Below are positions 37,060 to 47,255 of a stretch of 64,000 bases of DNA, one piece after another. This DNA is from Paracoccaceae bacterium (lineage in GTDB: Bacteria; Pseudomonadota; Alphaproteobacteria; Rhodobacterales; Rhodobacteraceae): the NCBI GenBank assembly GCA_026989355.1, contig JALSJM010000005.1, positions 62,001 to 126,000 on the forward strand, in the 5' to 3' direction. How positions within the stretch are numbered: the first letter of the stretch is position 1; each line of letters begins with the position of its first letter. Below the pieces are notes generated by a model, which did not search any database, was not told where the DNA came from, and saw only the letters and a list, made by a program, of their open reading frames with translations. Position numbers and translations under genes: made by a program.

Positions 37060-38289
37060 ATGCGCCGAGTCGTCATAACAGGATTGGGAATCGTTTCCTC
37101 GATCGGCAACAACGCCGAAGAAGTGACCGCCGCGCTGAAGGCCGGAAAATCGGGCATCGGCGCCGATCCCGACATGATCGAGCACGGCTTTCGCAGCCAG
37201 GTGTCGGGCGCGCCGAAGATCGACGTGAAGGAACATGTGGACAAGCGCACCCTGCGTTTCATGGGGCCGGGGGCCGCCTATGCCCATATCGCCATGCAGC
37301 AGGCGATTGCCGATGCAGGGCTTGAGGAAGGCGAAATCGTCAACCCGCGCACCGGCCTCATTGCCGGTTCGGGCGGGCCTTCCACCAGCACCTTCTTCAA
37401 GGCGCACAAGATCGTCATGGAAAAGGGCGCTCCGAAATGGATCGGCCCCTTCGCGGTGCCGAAATGCATGTCATCCACAGTTTCGGCCAACCTGGCCACC
37501 GCCTTCCGGATCAGGGGGATGAGCTATTCCATTACCTCGGCCTGCTCCACCAGCCTGCACTGTATCGGCAATGCCGCCGAGCAGATCATGATGGGCCGGC
37601 AGGACGTGATGTTCGCCGGCGGCGGCGAGGAACTGGACTGGACCCTTTCCTGCCTGTTCGATGCCATGGGCGCCATGAGCAGCAAATACAACGACACCCC
37701 CGAAAGGGCCAGCCGCGCCTTCGATGCCGATCGCGACGGCTTCGTGATCGCCGGCGGCGGCGGCATGGTGGTGCTGGAAGCACTGGAGCACGCCAGGGCA
37801 CGCGGCGCCAGGATCTATGGCGAAATCACCGGCTATGGCGCCACCTCGGACGGGCATGACATGGTGGCCCCCTCGGGCGAAGGGGGCGAGCGGGCCATGC
37901 GGCTGGCACTTTCCACCCTGCCCGAGGACCGCAGCGTGAGCTACATAAACGCCCATGGAACATCCACCCCCGTGGGCGATGTGGGCGAAGTGGAAGCCGT
38001 GCGCCGGGTATTCGGCGAAGACTCGATCCCGCCGATCAGTTCGACCAAGAGCATGACAGGCCACAGTCAGGGCGCCACCGGTGCGCAGGAAGCGATCTAT
38101 TGCCTGCTGATGCTGCGCGATGATTTCATCGCCCCCTCGATCAATGTGGAAACGCTCGATCCGGCGCTGAAACCCGGCGAAATCGCAACCGGACTGGTGG
38201 AAAATGCCGCTCTGGATACGATAATGACCAACAGCTTCGGCTTCGGCGGCACCAACGGATCAATGCTGATCTCGAAATTCCGTGCATAG
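37060..38289 (+). CDS. fabB: 3-oxoacyl-ACP synthase I
   Basis: 409 aa condensing enzyme that elongates the cis-3-decenoyl-ACP made by FabA. The Cys-His-His triad is C162 ([11 protein letters not shown]), the His of [11 protein letters not shown] and the His of [11 protein letters not shown]. The ATG at 37060 ([16 protein letters not shown]) is preferred to that at 37051, since GGAAGGA would abut the earlier one. Operon fabA-fabB-fabI. Confidence 0.96.
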   Translation: MRRVVITGLGIVSSIGNNAEEVTAALKAGKSGIGADPDMIEHGFRSQVSGAPKIDVKEHVDKRTLRFMGPGAAYAHIAMQQAIADAGLEEGEIVNPRTGLIAGSGGPSTSTFFKAHKIVMEKGAPKWIGPFAVPKCMSSTVSANLATAFRIRGMSYSITSACSTSLHCIGNAAEQIMMGRQDVMFAGGGEELDWTLSCLFDAMGAMSSKYNDTPERASRAFDADRDGFVIAGGGGMVVLEALEHARARGARIYGEITGYGATSDGHDMVAPSGEGGERAMRLALSTLPEDRSVSYINAHGTSTPVGDVGEVEAVRRVFGEDSIPPISSTKSMTGHSQGATGAQEAIYCLLMLRDDFIAPSINVETLDPALKPGEIATGLVENAALDTIMTNSFGFGGTNGSMLISKFRA

Positions 38290-38316
38290 GCGGGCACACC
38301 GCACGGGGTGCAACAG

Positions 38317-38352
38317 GGGCAGAACAGAGGGCAGAACAGAGGGCAGGAAAGA
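38317..38352 (+). repeat. Three tandem 12-bp units before fabI
   Basis: The unit GGGCAGAACAGA occurs twice and then a third time as GGGCAGGAAAGA, end to end, filling the fabB-fabI gap up to two bases from the fabI start codon. The last unit contains the ribosome binding site (AGGAAAGA). Confidence 0.9.
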
Positions 38353-38354
38353 TC

Positions 38355-39149
38355 ATGGCACAGCTGATGCAGGGCAGGCGCGGACTGATCCTCGGGGTGG
38401 CCAACAACCGTTCGATCGCCTGGGGGATCGCGAAAGCGATGGCCGACGAAGGGGCGGAACTGGCCTTCACCTATCAGGGCGAAGGCTTCAGCAAGCGGGT
38501 GCTGCCACTGGCTGAAAGTCTGGGCACACCTGCCGATCTGGTGATGCCCGCCGATGTGCAGGACGCGGCCAGCCTTGACGCGGTGTTCGACACCATCGCA
38601 CGGACATGGGGCAGGCTCGATTTCCTGGTTCATGCCATCGCCTATTCCGACAAGGAAGAGCTGACCGGCCGGTTCGTGAAGACCAGCCGACGCAACTTCC
38701 TGAATTCCATGGATATTTCATGCTACAGCTTCATCGACCTGGCGCGCCGGGCCGAGCCGCTGATGAAAGAGGGCGGCACGCTGCTGACGCTGACCTACAT
38801 GGGCAGCCAGCGGGTGCAGCCCAATTACAACGTGATGGGCGTGGCCAAGGCGGCTCTGGAAAGCGCCGTACGCTATCTGGCTAATGACCTGGGGCCCCGG
38901 GGCATCCGGGTGAACGCAATCAGCCCCGGCCCGATGAAAACGCTGGCAGGTTCGGCCATTGGCGGTGCGCGCAAGGTTTACCGGGTGATCGGTGAAAACG
39001 CCCCCCTCGGCAGCAATGCCACGCTTGAAACCGTGGGGGGCACGGCGGTTTATCTGGCTTCGGATTACGGTGCCTTCACCACCGGCGAAATCATCCGGGT
39101 GGACGGTGGCTATCATGTGCTGGGGATGCTGCAGGAACGCAATCTCTGA
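38355..39149 (+). CDS. fabI: Enoyl-ACP reductase (NADH)
   Basis: 264 aa short-chain reductase that completes each round of fatty-acid elongation. The cofactor site is GVANNRSIAWGIAKA, and the catalytic pair is Y158 and K165 (NYNVMGVAK), the Tyr-x6-Lys spacing of FabI. FabI is the target of triclosan-type inhibitors; nothing suggests altered sensitivity. Third gene of the fab operon. Its ribosome site is in the last copy of a 12-bp repeat. Confidence 0.96.
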   Translation: MAQLMQGRRGLILGVANNRSIAWGIAKAMADEGAELAFTYQGEGFSKRVLPLAESLGTPADLVMPADVQDAASLDAVFDTIARTWGRLDFLVHAIAYSDKEELTGRFVKTSRRNFLNSMDISCYSFIDLARRAEPLMKEGGTLLTLTYMGSQRVQPNYNVMGVAKAALESAVRYLANDLGPRGIRVNAISPGPMKTLAGSAIGGARKVYRVIGENAPLGSNATLETVGGTAVYLASDYGAFTTGEIIRVDGGYHVLGMLQERNL

Positions 39150-39170
39150 TCCTGCATCCCTGTCGGCACG

Positions 39171-39202
39171 CCCCGCCCGGGGCGGGGGCTGCCTGCCCCC
39201 GC
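39171..39202 (+). other. Overlapping, mutually exclusive hairpins after fabI
   Basis: CCCCGCC (39171-39177) can pair with GGCGGGG (39181-39187), while GCGGGGGC (39182-39189) can instead pair with GCCCCCGC (39195-39202). The middle arm is shared, so only one can form at once. There is no T tract. It probably forms part of the fabI 3' end. Confidence 0.4.
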
Positions 39203-39266
39203 ACCCCCGGGAATGTTTCGGTCGGGATGAAAGGGGATCGGGAATGCTGCCGACAGGGGAAAGCCC

Positions 39267-39950
39267 ATGCATGTGAAGCTCTGCGTTTTCGATGCCTATG
39301 GCACGCTGTTCGATGTAAATGCCGCCGCGCGCGAGGCCGCACAGAAGGATGCGGCGCTGGCAGCGTGCTGGCCCCGGCTGGCGGCCGACTGGCGCGCGAA
39401 ACAGCTGCAATACACCTGGATCCGGGCAATTGCCGGGGCATATGCGGATTTCCGGCAGGTAACGGAAGAAGCGCTGGACTGGGCACTGGAGGCAAGCGGG
39501 CTTGGGGGGCGGCCGGCGCTGCGGGCGCAGCTGCTTCGGCTGTATGAGGCGCTGCAGGCCTATCCGGAAGTTCCCGCTGTCCTGAGCGCACTGAAAGACG
39601 CGGGGCTTGCAACCGCGATCCTGTCGAACGGCAGCCCGGGCATGCTGGCAACGGCCGTGGAAACCGCCGGGATCGGGAACCTTCTGGATGATGTGCTTTC
39701 GGTAGAGAGGGTGGCCGTGTTCAAACCCGCACCGGCAGTCTATGCGCTGGTAACCGAACGGTTTTCCTGTGCGCCGGGGGATGTGATGTTCGTATCCTCT
39801 AACGGCTGGGACGCGGCCGCCGCGGCGGGCTTCGGCTTTCGCACCATCTGGGCCAACCGTGCAGGCGAGCCGGCAGACCGCCTGCCCTGGCGGCCCGATC
39901 ACGTGGTGGGGGATCTGGGCGCGGTGCCGGATCTGGTGCGGGGTGCGTGA
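39267..39950 (+). CDS. (S)-2-haloacid dehalogenase type II (HAD superfamily)
   Basis: 227 aa. HAD motifs in order: nucleophile D9 in VFDAYGTLFDV, motif II SNGSP, motif III lysine in VFKPAP, and SSNGWDAAAAAGFG (motif IV). This set, notably the AYGTLFDV nucleophile motif and SSNGWD, defines L-2-haloacid dehalogenases, which hydrolyse short 2-haloacids to 2-hydroxyacids. In this order such genes are often present without halogenated substrates, so the physiological role may differ. Single gene. Confidence 0.85.
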   Translation: MHVKLCVFDAYGTLFDVNAAAREAAQKDAALAACWPRLAADWRAKQLQYTWIRAIAGAYADFRQVTEEALDWALEASGLGGRPALRAQLLRLYEALQAYPEVPAVLSALKDAGLATAILSNGSPGMLATAVETAGIGNLLDDVLSVERVAVFKPAPAVYALVTERFSCAPGDVMFVSSNGWDAAAAAGFGFRTIWANRAGEPADRLPWRPDHVVGDLGAVPDLVRGA

Positions 39951-40094
39951 TGCGGCATTTCACGGCACCGGCCGGCCCGCGCCCTGCCTGTTGCGATACA
40001 GGCGAAAACCCGACCGCGGAACACCGCCATGCGCCCTTTTCCCGACCCCCCGGGCGCCTGACATCATGAACCTCAGTCTGCAGGAGATCACCCA

Positions 40095-41093
40095 ATGGAA
40101 GACCCCGCCGATTTCACGATGATCAGGGCCGCCGCTGCCCGTATCGCGGGCAGGGCGCGGCTGACGCCGATCCTTTCCTCGCCCTTCCTGAACGAGATCG
40201 CCGGGCGCCAGGTGCTTGTCAAGCCCGAATGCCTGCAGCACACCGGCAGCTTCAAGTTCCGCGGAGCGTGGTCGGCCATTTCGGCGCTGCCGGCGCGGGC
40301 GCTGCGGCGCGGGGTGATTGCCTTCAGCTCGGGCAACCACGCCCAGGGGGTTGCGCTGGCGGCGCAGGCCCATGATGCGCCGGCACTGATCGCCATGCCC
40401 TCGGATGCACCCGCCGCCAAGATCGAGGGCACCCGGAGCCTTGGCAGCGAAGTGCTGTTCTATGACCGTGCCACCCAGGACCGCGACGCGATCGGCGCGG
40501 CTCTGGCCGAAGAACGTGGCCTGACCCTGATCCGTCCCTATGACGAACCGCTGGTGATGGCCGGCCAGGGCACGGTGGGGCTGGAGATCGCCGCCCAGGC
40601 AGCCGAACAGGGGGTAACGCGGGCCGAGGTGCTGGTGCCCTGCGGCGGCGGCGGACTGACAGCCGGGATCGCGCTGGCCCTTGAGGCAGAAGCGCCGGAA
40701 ATGCTGGTGCGCCCGGTTGAACCGGAAGGCTTCGACGATGTGGCGCGCTCGCTCGCCAGCGGACGGATCGAAACGAACCGCTCCACCGCCGGCAGCCTCT
40801 GCGATGCGATTGTCACCCCCCGCCCCGGCAGGATCACCTTTCCCGTTCTGGCCCGGCTGTGCGGATCGGGGCTGGTGGTGCACGAGAACGAGGCGCTGGC
40901 AGCCATGGCCCTGGCCTTTGCGCATCTGAAGATCGTGCTCGAACCGGGCGGCGCCGTGGCGTTGGCCGCCGCCCTGTTCCACGGGCACCGGATCAAGGGC
41001 GACAGCGTGATCGTGGTGGCCACGGGCGGAAATGTGGATCGGGCGGTGTTCCTGCAGGCACTCGAAAGCACCGGGCCGGGCCTGCGGATCTGA
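40095..41093 (+). CDS. PLP-dependent threonine/serine dehydratase-type enzyme
   Basis: 332 aa fold-type II PLP enzyme. The Schiff-base lysine is K54 in GSFKFRGA; the phosphate-binding loop is PCGGGGLTAG, and an ATGGNVD segment near the end belongs to the family. There is no ACT domain, so it is a catabolic or serine-racemase/hydroxyaspartate-dehydratase-like form, not feedback-inhibited IlvA. Product would be a 2-keto acid plus ammonia. It is upstream of pobA with the same orientation, but the 65-bp gap holds a promoter. Confidence 0.83.
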   Translation: MEDPADFTMIRAAAARIAGRARLTPILSSPFLNEIAGRQVLVKPECLQHTGSFKFRGAWSAISALPARALRRGVIAFSSGNHAQGVALAAQAHDAPALIAMPSDAPAAKIEGTRSLGSEVLFYDRATQDRDAIGAALAEERGLTLIRPYDEPLVMAGQGTVGLEIAAQAAEQGVTRAEVLVPCGGGGLTAGIALALEAEAPEMLVRPVEPEGFDDVARSLASGRIETNRSTAGSLCDAIVTPRPGRITFPVLARLCGSGLVVHENEALAAMALAFAHLKIVLEPGGAVALAAALFHGHRIKGDSVIVVATGGNVDRAVFLQALESTGPGLRI

Positions 41094-41104
41094 GTGCATG
41101 CAAA

Positions 41105-42327
<1,223 letters not shown>

Positions 42328-42328
<1 letters not shown>

Positions 42329-43122
42329 TGAAGATCGCGAAACTCGCCGATATCCACGTGCATTACGCCGATGAGGGCCCGCGCAACGGGCCGGCGGTGG
42401 TGTTTTCCAATTCGCTCGGAACCGATTTCCGCCTGTGGGACGCTCTGGTGGCGCAACTGCCCGCATCCCTGCGCCTGATCCGCTATGATACCCGCGGCCA
42501 CGGCCTGAGCGATGCCCCCGAAGGCTCCTATTTCATGGGCGATCTGGTGGCCGATGCGGCGCGGCTGCTGGATCACCTCGGCGTGCGCGAATGCGTGTTC
42601 GTGGGGCTTTCGGTCGGCGGCATGATCGCCCAGGGGCTGGCTGCCGAGCGGCTTGATCTGGTGCGCGCGGTGGTGCTTTCCAACACCGCCCCCAAGATCG
42701 CCACCCCCGAAATCTGGCGCCAGCGCATGAGGGTGGTGCAGGAGGACGGCATCGAAGCGATTGCCGATACCATCCTCGAACGCTGGTTCTCGCGCCGTTT
42801 CCATGAAACGCGCGGCACCGAGCTTGCCGGCTGGCGCCATATGCTGACCCGCACGCCGCGCGCCGGCTATATCGGCTGCTCGGCGGCGATCGGCGAAACC
42901 GATCTTTACGAAAGCACCGCACGCCTGCGCCTGCCCGCGCTGCTCATGGCCGGCAGCGAAGACGGCTCCACCCCGCCCGATCTGGTGCGCGAAACCGCCG
43001 CCCTCATCCCCGGCGCGCGTTTTCACCTGATCCGCGGGGCGGGGCATCTTCCCTGCGTGGAAGCGCCCCGGGAATACTGCGAAGTGCTGACGGCATTCCT
43101 GAAGGAGATCGGCCATGTCTGA
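42328..43122 (+). CDS. pcaD: 3-oxoadipate enol-lactonase
   Basis: 264 aa alpha/beta hydrolase that opens beta-ketoadipate enol-lactone to beta-ketoadipate. The nucleophile elbow is GLSVGGM with S95; the catalytic His is in GAGHLPCVEAP near the C-terminus. The start overlaps pobA by one base and its stop overlaps pcaC by eight. It is separate from PcaC here, not fused as in some species. Confidence 0.95.
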
Positions 43123-43495
43123 ACGCTTCGAACGGGGCATGAAGAAGCGGCGCAGCATTCTGGGCGATGCGCATGTGGATCGTGCCGAAGCGGCAAGAAC
43201 CGCCTTCGATGCGCCCTTTCAGAACCTGATTACCGAAGGCGCCTGGGGCACGGTGTGGTCGGGCGATGCGGTGTCCGACCGCGAGCGATCGCTGATCACG
43301 CTGGCACTGCTGGCCGCCGGTGGCCACTGGGATGAGCTTGCCATGCATGTCCGCGCCACCCGCCACACCGGCGCCACCCCCGAAGAGGTGCGCGAAGCCT
43401 TCCTGCATGTGGCGATCTATGCCGGGGTTCCCGCCGCCAACAAGGCGCTGAAGATCGCCCGCGAAACCTATGAGGAAATGGGAGTGGACCTGTGA
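43115..43495 (+). CDS. pcaC: 4-carboxymuconolactone decarboxylase
   Basis: 126 aa AhpD-fold protein of normal PcaC length, with the [19 protein letters not shown] and [15 protein letters not shown] segments of the family. It decarboxylates 4-carboxymuconolactone to the enol-lactone that PcaD uses. It overlaps pcaD and pcaH by a few bases each, so pcaD, pcaC and pcaH are translationally coupled. Confidence 0.95.
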   Translation: MSERFERGMKKRRSILGDAHVDRAEAARTAFDAPFQNLITEGAWGTVWSGDAVSDRERSLITLALLAAGGHWDELAMHVRATRHTGATPEEVREAFLHVAIYAGVPAANKALKIARETYEEMGVDL

Positions 43496-44262
43496 CCGAC
43501 ACACGCCCCGGCCGGCTGCCCGCTTCCGGCCACCGCCCCGGCCGGCCCGGCCCCTTTTTTGCCCGCGACCGGGGCCACCACCCGCCTGCGCTCTGGCCCG
43601 ATTACAAGACAAGCGTCGCCCGGTCGCCCCGTCAGCCGCTGCTTTCGTTCGAGAACACGCTGAGCGAAATCACCGGCCCGCTGTTTTCGCTGCGCGACCT
43701 CGGCCCGCAAGACAACGACCTGCTGAGCAATTTCGCCACCGAAGGCCAGCCGATCGGCGAGCGCATGCTGCTGCACGGCCAGGTGCTTGACCAGAATGCC
43801 CGCCCCGTGCCCGGCGTTCTGATCGAGATCTGGCAGGCCAATGCGGCCGGGCGCTATCGCCATGTGAACGACGGCTACCGCGCCCCGCTCGATCCTGCTT
43901 TCGGCGGTTGCGGACGCACCGTCACCGACAGCGAGGGCCGCTATTTCTTCCGCAGCATCAAGCCCGGCGCCTACCCCTGGCCCAATGCCACCGACAGCTG
44001 GCGCCCCGCCCATGTGCATTTCTCGATCTTCGGATCGGGGTTTGCGCAGCGGCTGATCACCCAGGCCTATTTCGAGGGCGATCCGCTGATCGACCGCTGC
44101 CCGATTGCCGGCAGCATCCCCGATCCGGCCGCGCGCAACATGCTGGTAGCCCGGCTCGACATGGAAAACTCCGTGCCGTTCGACATGCTCGCCTGGCGGT
44201 TCGATATCGTGCTGCGCGGACGCCGCTCAACCTGTTTCGAAAACCGTCCGGAAGGGAACTGA
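43492..44262 (+). CDS. pcaH: Protocatechuate 3,4-dioxygenase, beta chain
   Basis: 256 aa. The non-haem Fe(III) ligands are Y122 (GRYRHV), Y161 (GAYPWPN), H174 and H176 ([11 protein letters not shown]). The chain is somewhat long at the N-terminus, with a Pro/Arg-rich stretch. Start is GTG at 43492 overlapping the pcaC stop (GTGA). It forms the catalytic half of PcaHG, which cleaves the aromatic ring between the hydroxyls. Confidence 0.95.
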   Translation: MTDTRPGRLPASGHRPGRPGPFFARDRGHHPPALWPDYKTSVARSPRQPLLSFENTLSEITGPLFSLRDLGPQDNDLLSNFATEGQPIGERMLLHGQVLDQNARPVPGVLIEIWQANAAGRYRHVNDGYRAPLDPAFGGCGRTVTDSEGRYFFRSIKPGAYPWPNATDSWRPAHVHFSIFGSGFAQRLITQAYFEGDPLIDRCPIAGSIPDPAARNMLVARLDMENSVPFDMLAWRFDIVLRGRRSTCFENRPEGN

Positions 44263-44265
44263 CCG

Positions 44266-44907
44266 ATGCGCATCCCCCCGAACGCCCCCCCGAACACGCC
44301 GCCTGTCCTGAAGGAAACTCCCTCGCAGACTGCCGGGCCCTACGTGCATATCGGGCTCAGGCCTTCGGTGGCAGGGTTTGCCGGCTACACATGGGAGCCG
44401 GACCATCAGATCGCCAATCCCGCAGACAAGAGCCGGCGCATCCGCATTTCCGGCACCGTGTTCGACGGCACCGGCGCCCCCGTGAAGGATGCGCTGATCG
44501 AGGCCTGGCAGGCCGATGCCAACGGCCATTACCCCCACCCCGAAGACGGCCGCCCCGTCATGCCGGGCTTTCGCGGTTTCGGCCGCGCCGCGGCGGATCT
44601 CGAAAGCGGTGAATGGCATTTCGATACCATAAGGCCCGGCCCGGTCCCCGGCCCCGGCGGCACCCTTCAGGCACCCCATGTCAGCCTCTGGATCGTGGCG
44701 CGCGGCATCAACATCGGGCTTCACACCCGCCTCTACTTTCCCGAAGATGCGGCACTGCATGCCACCGATCCGCTGCTTGCGATCATTCCGGATCCGCGCC
44801 GCCGCGAAACCCTGATCGCCACCCGTGAAAAAGACGGGGAAGGCGTGACATACCGTTTCGACATCCATATTCAGGGCGAATACGAAACCGTATTCCTGGA
44901 TATCTGA
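44266..44907 (+). CDS. pcaG: Protocatechuate 3,4-dioxygenase, alpha chain
   Basis: 213 aa, same fold as PcaH (ETPSQTAGPYVHIGL, IEAWQADANGHYPHP). It lacks the iron-ligand set, as expected for the alpha chain, and helps to form the active-site cleft. Three bases separate it from pcaH. A Pro/Asn-rich N-terminal stretch precedes the usual ETPSQT start; a start further inside is possible but no better signal is seen. Confidence 0.95.
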   Translation: MRIPPNAPPNTPPVLKETPSQTAGPYVHIGLRPSVAGFAGYTWEPDHQIANPADKSRRIRISGTVFDGTGAPVKDALIEAWQADANGHYPHPEDGRPVMPGFRGFGRAAADLESGEWHFDTIRPGPVPGPGGTLQAPHVSLWIVARGINIGLHTRLYFPEDAALHATDPLLAIIPDPRRRETLIATREKDGEGVTYRFDIHIQGEYETVFLDI

Positions 44908-44922
44908 GGCAAAAGGCCGATC

Positions 44923-45753
44923 ATGAACAAACCCTGCATCATCTGCGTGGCGATCACCGGATCGGTGGCGCAGAAAACGCACAACCCGGCGGTACCGATC
45001 ACCGTGTCCGAGCAGGTGGAAAGCACCCATGCCGCCTTCGAGGCCGGCGCCAGCATCGCCCATCTGCATGTGCGCAAGGATGACGGCACCCCCACCTCCG
45101 ACCCCGAGCGTTTCGCCCGCCTCATGGAGGGGATCCGCGCCCACTGCCCGGGCATGATCGTGCAGTTTTCCACCGGCGGCCGTTCGGGAAGCGGCCGCGA
45201 GCGCGGCGGAATGCTGGCCCTGCGCCCCGACATGGCCTCGCTTACCGTGGGGTCCAACAACTTCCCGACCCGCGTCTATGAAAACCCGCCCGATCTTGTT
45301 GACTGGCTGGCCGGACTGATGCTTGAGCACGACATCAAGCCCGAGATTGAGGCTTTCGATCTTTCCCACATCTTCCAGGCTCACCGGATGGCCGAAGACG
45401 GCCGGCTGAAACGCCCGCTCTACGTACAGTTCGTGATGGGCGTGAAGAACGCCATGCCTGTGGATCGCGAGGTGTTCGATTTCTACGTGCGCACGCTGAA
45501 GCGCCTTGAACCCGATGCCCGATGGTGCGGCGCCGGCGTTGGGGCGGGGCAGATCGTGGTCAATGAATGGGCAATCAAGGCGGGCGGGCATACCCGCACC
45601 GGCCTTGAGGACAACATCCGCCTTGATCGCAACACGCCTGCGCCCTCGAACGCCGCGCTGGTGGAACGGGCCGCCGCAGTTTGCGCAAGACACGAACGCC
45701 CCGTGGCCACCCCCGCCGAGGCGCGCCGCATCCTGGGTCTGAAGGGGGGCTGA
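44923..45753 (+). CDS. Beta-keto acid cleavage enzyme (BKACE, DUF849)
   Basis: 276 aa TIM-barrel enzyme. The zinc ligands include H47 and H49 (AHLHVRKDDG); FSTGGRSG, SLTVGSNNFP and VNEWAIKAGGHTRTGLED are family landmarks, the last carrying the acidic metal ligand and substrate-binding residues. BKACEs condense a beta-keto acid with acetyl-CoA to give acetoacetate and a shorter acyl-CoA. It sits 15 bp after pcaG and 1 bp before pcaB, so it belongs to the operon. Its likely substrate is beta-ketoadipate, giving acetoacetate and succinyl-CoA in place of PcaIJ and PcaF; this is inferred from context. Confidence 0.88.
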   Translation: MNKPCIICVAITGSVAQKTHNPAVPITVSEQVESTHAAFEAGASIAHLHVRKDDGTPTSDPERFARLMEGIRAHCPGMIVQFSTGGRSGSGRERGGMLALRPDMASLTVGSNNFPTRVYENPPDLVDWLAGLMLEHDIKPEIEAFDLSHIFQAHRMAEDGRLKRPLYVQFVMGVKNAMPVDREVFDFYVRTLKRLEPDARWCGAGVGAGQIVVNEWAIKAGGHTRTGLEDNIRLDRNTPAPSNAALVERAAAVCARHERPVATPAEARRILGLKGG

Positions 45754-45754
45754 C

Positions 45755-47083
45755 ATGGCCATTTCCCCGTTCGACAGCACCCTTTACCGCGATCTCTTCA
45801 CCGATCCCGAACTGCGCCCCCTGTTCAGCGACAGCGCCGAGCTGCGCGCCATGCTGCTTGTCGAAGGCACCCTGGCCAGGGTGCAGGGCGAACTTGGCCT
45901 CATTCCGCGCGAAAGCGGGGAATTCATTCACCGGGCCAGCCTTGAAATCCAGCTTGATCCGGCAGCACTTGCGGCAGAAACCGCCCGCTCTGGCGTCTGC
46001 GTTCCGGCCCTTGTCTCTGCCTTCCGCCAGGCGATGGACGCTCCCGAACATGCGCAATACGTGCATTGGGGTGCCACCTCGCAAGATATCACCGACACGG
46101 CGCTGATCCTGCGCCTCAAACGCGCCCTCGAACGGCTTGATGCCCGTATCGTGACGCTGATCCGCGCACTGGGGCGGCTGGCCGAACGCCATGCAACCCT
46201 GGCAATGCCGGCACGCACCTGGGGACAATACGCCACCCCAACCACCCTTGGCGCCGTGGTCGCCGCCTGGGGGCAGCCGCTGCTGCGCCACCGGCTGCGG
46301 CTGGTCGAACTCACGCCGCGGCTGCTGCGCCCCAGCCTCTCGGGGGCGGCAGGCACGCTTTCGGCCATGGGCGAGAAGGGCCCCGAAGTGGCCCGCGCGC
46401 TGGCCGCCACACTTGGCCTTGAGCCCCCCGGGAGCAACTGGCACAGTGCGCGCGACACCATTGCCGAACTTTCCGGATGGTGCTCGGGGCTTTGCGGCAG
46501 CCTTGGCAAGATGGGCGAGGACCTGCTGCTGCTCACCCGTTCGGAAACCGGCGAAGTCACGCTAGCACAGGCGGGCAGCTCGTCCACCATGCCGCAGAAA
46601 TCGAACCCGGTTCTGCCCGCGCTTCTGGTAACCCTCGCGCGTTTCACTGCCGCCCAGCAAGGGGCGGTTCTGGCCGCCCTGCCCCACCGCGAACAGCGCG
46701 ACGGCGCCGCCTGGATGCTGGAATGGCTTGCGCTCGGCCCCATCGTGATGGCAACAGGAAGAGCCCTTCACGCGGCGGATGACCTGGCGGGCGGCCTGCA
46801 GCCCTCTGAAAAGGCGATGCGCGCCCATCTTGAAGCCGATGGCGGGGCGATGATGGCCGAGGCGCTGAGCTTTGCCCTGGCCGGAAAGATGCCGCGCCCC
46901 GCAGCGCAGAAGGCTGTCAGGGCCCTGGCCGAAAAGGCGAAATCAGAGAACCGGCCGTTTCGCGATCTGGCACGGGAAGCCTGGCCCGGGCTTGCCGGAG
47001 ATACCTTCCTTGCCCCCGTGGCGCAGCTTGGCCAGGCACCTCAGGAGGCCCGGGATTTCGCCCGGATCGCAAGAACGGTCTGA
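45755..47083 (+). CDS. pcaB: 3-carboxy-cis,cis-muconate cycloisomerase
   Basis: 442 aa fumarase/aspartase superfamily protein. The signature loop reads GSSTMPQKSNPV, and the substrate region HWGATSQDITDTA is present. It cyclises 3-carboxymuconate (the PcaHG product) to 4-carboxymuconolactone for PcaC. It is last in the operon, one base after the BKACE stop. Its C-terminal region is longer than fumarase, as usual for PcaB. Confidence 0.95.
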   Translation: MAISPFDSTLYRDLFTDPELRPLFSDSAELRAMLLVEGTLARVQGELGLIPRESGEFIHRASLEIQLDPAALAAETARSGVCVPALVSAFRQAMDAPEHAQYVHWGATSQDITDTALILRLKRALERLDARIVTLIRALGRLAERHATLAMPARTWGQYATPTTLGAVVAAWGQPLLRHRLRLVELTPRLLRPSLSGAAGTLSAMGEKGPEVARALAATLGLEPPGSNWHSARDTIAELSGWCSGLCGSLGKMGEDLLLLTRSETGEVTLAQAGSSSTMPQKSNPVLPALLVTLARFTAAQQGAVLAALPHREQRDGAAWMLEWLALGPIVMATGRALHAADDLAGGLQPSEKAMRAHLEADGGAMMAEALSFALAGKMPRPAAQKAVRALAEKAKSENRPFRDLAREAWPGLAGDTFLAPVAQLGQAPQEARDFARIARTV

Positions 47084-47091
47084 ACTGACCG

Positions 47092-47108
47092 GCTGCCTTG
47101 CAGGCAGC
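47092..47108 (+). terminator. Hairpin after the pca operon
   Basis: GCTGCCT-TGC-AGGCAGC, a perfect 7-bp stem 8 bases after the pcaB stop. No T tract, so termination is uncertain; it may be a 3'-end stabiliser. Confidence 0.35.
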
Positions 47109-47172
47109 ATCATCCCCTTCGCCCTTCGTCTTTGTCGCCCCCATGACACAGGCATGGCACAGGAGCCACCAC

Positions 47173-47195
47173 ATTGGCGCGTTCCTCTCGCCAAT
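47173..47195. promoter_or_regulatory. Operator-like inverted repeat before the second ArsR gene
   Basis: ATTGGCG-N9-CGCCAAT has perfect 7-bp arms and lies about 60 bp before the start codon of the ArsR gene at 47256. It could be that protein's operator. An AT-rich stretch TTGTTAAAACG (47207-47217) follows, resembling TTGTTATATAACG in the soxS/soxV gap. Confidence 0.45.
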
Positions 47196-47255
47196 CACTG
47201 GAAGATTTGTTAAAACGCCCCCTGCACAAGCATTTGCGAGCGACGGGTAACGCCA

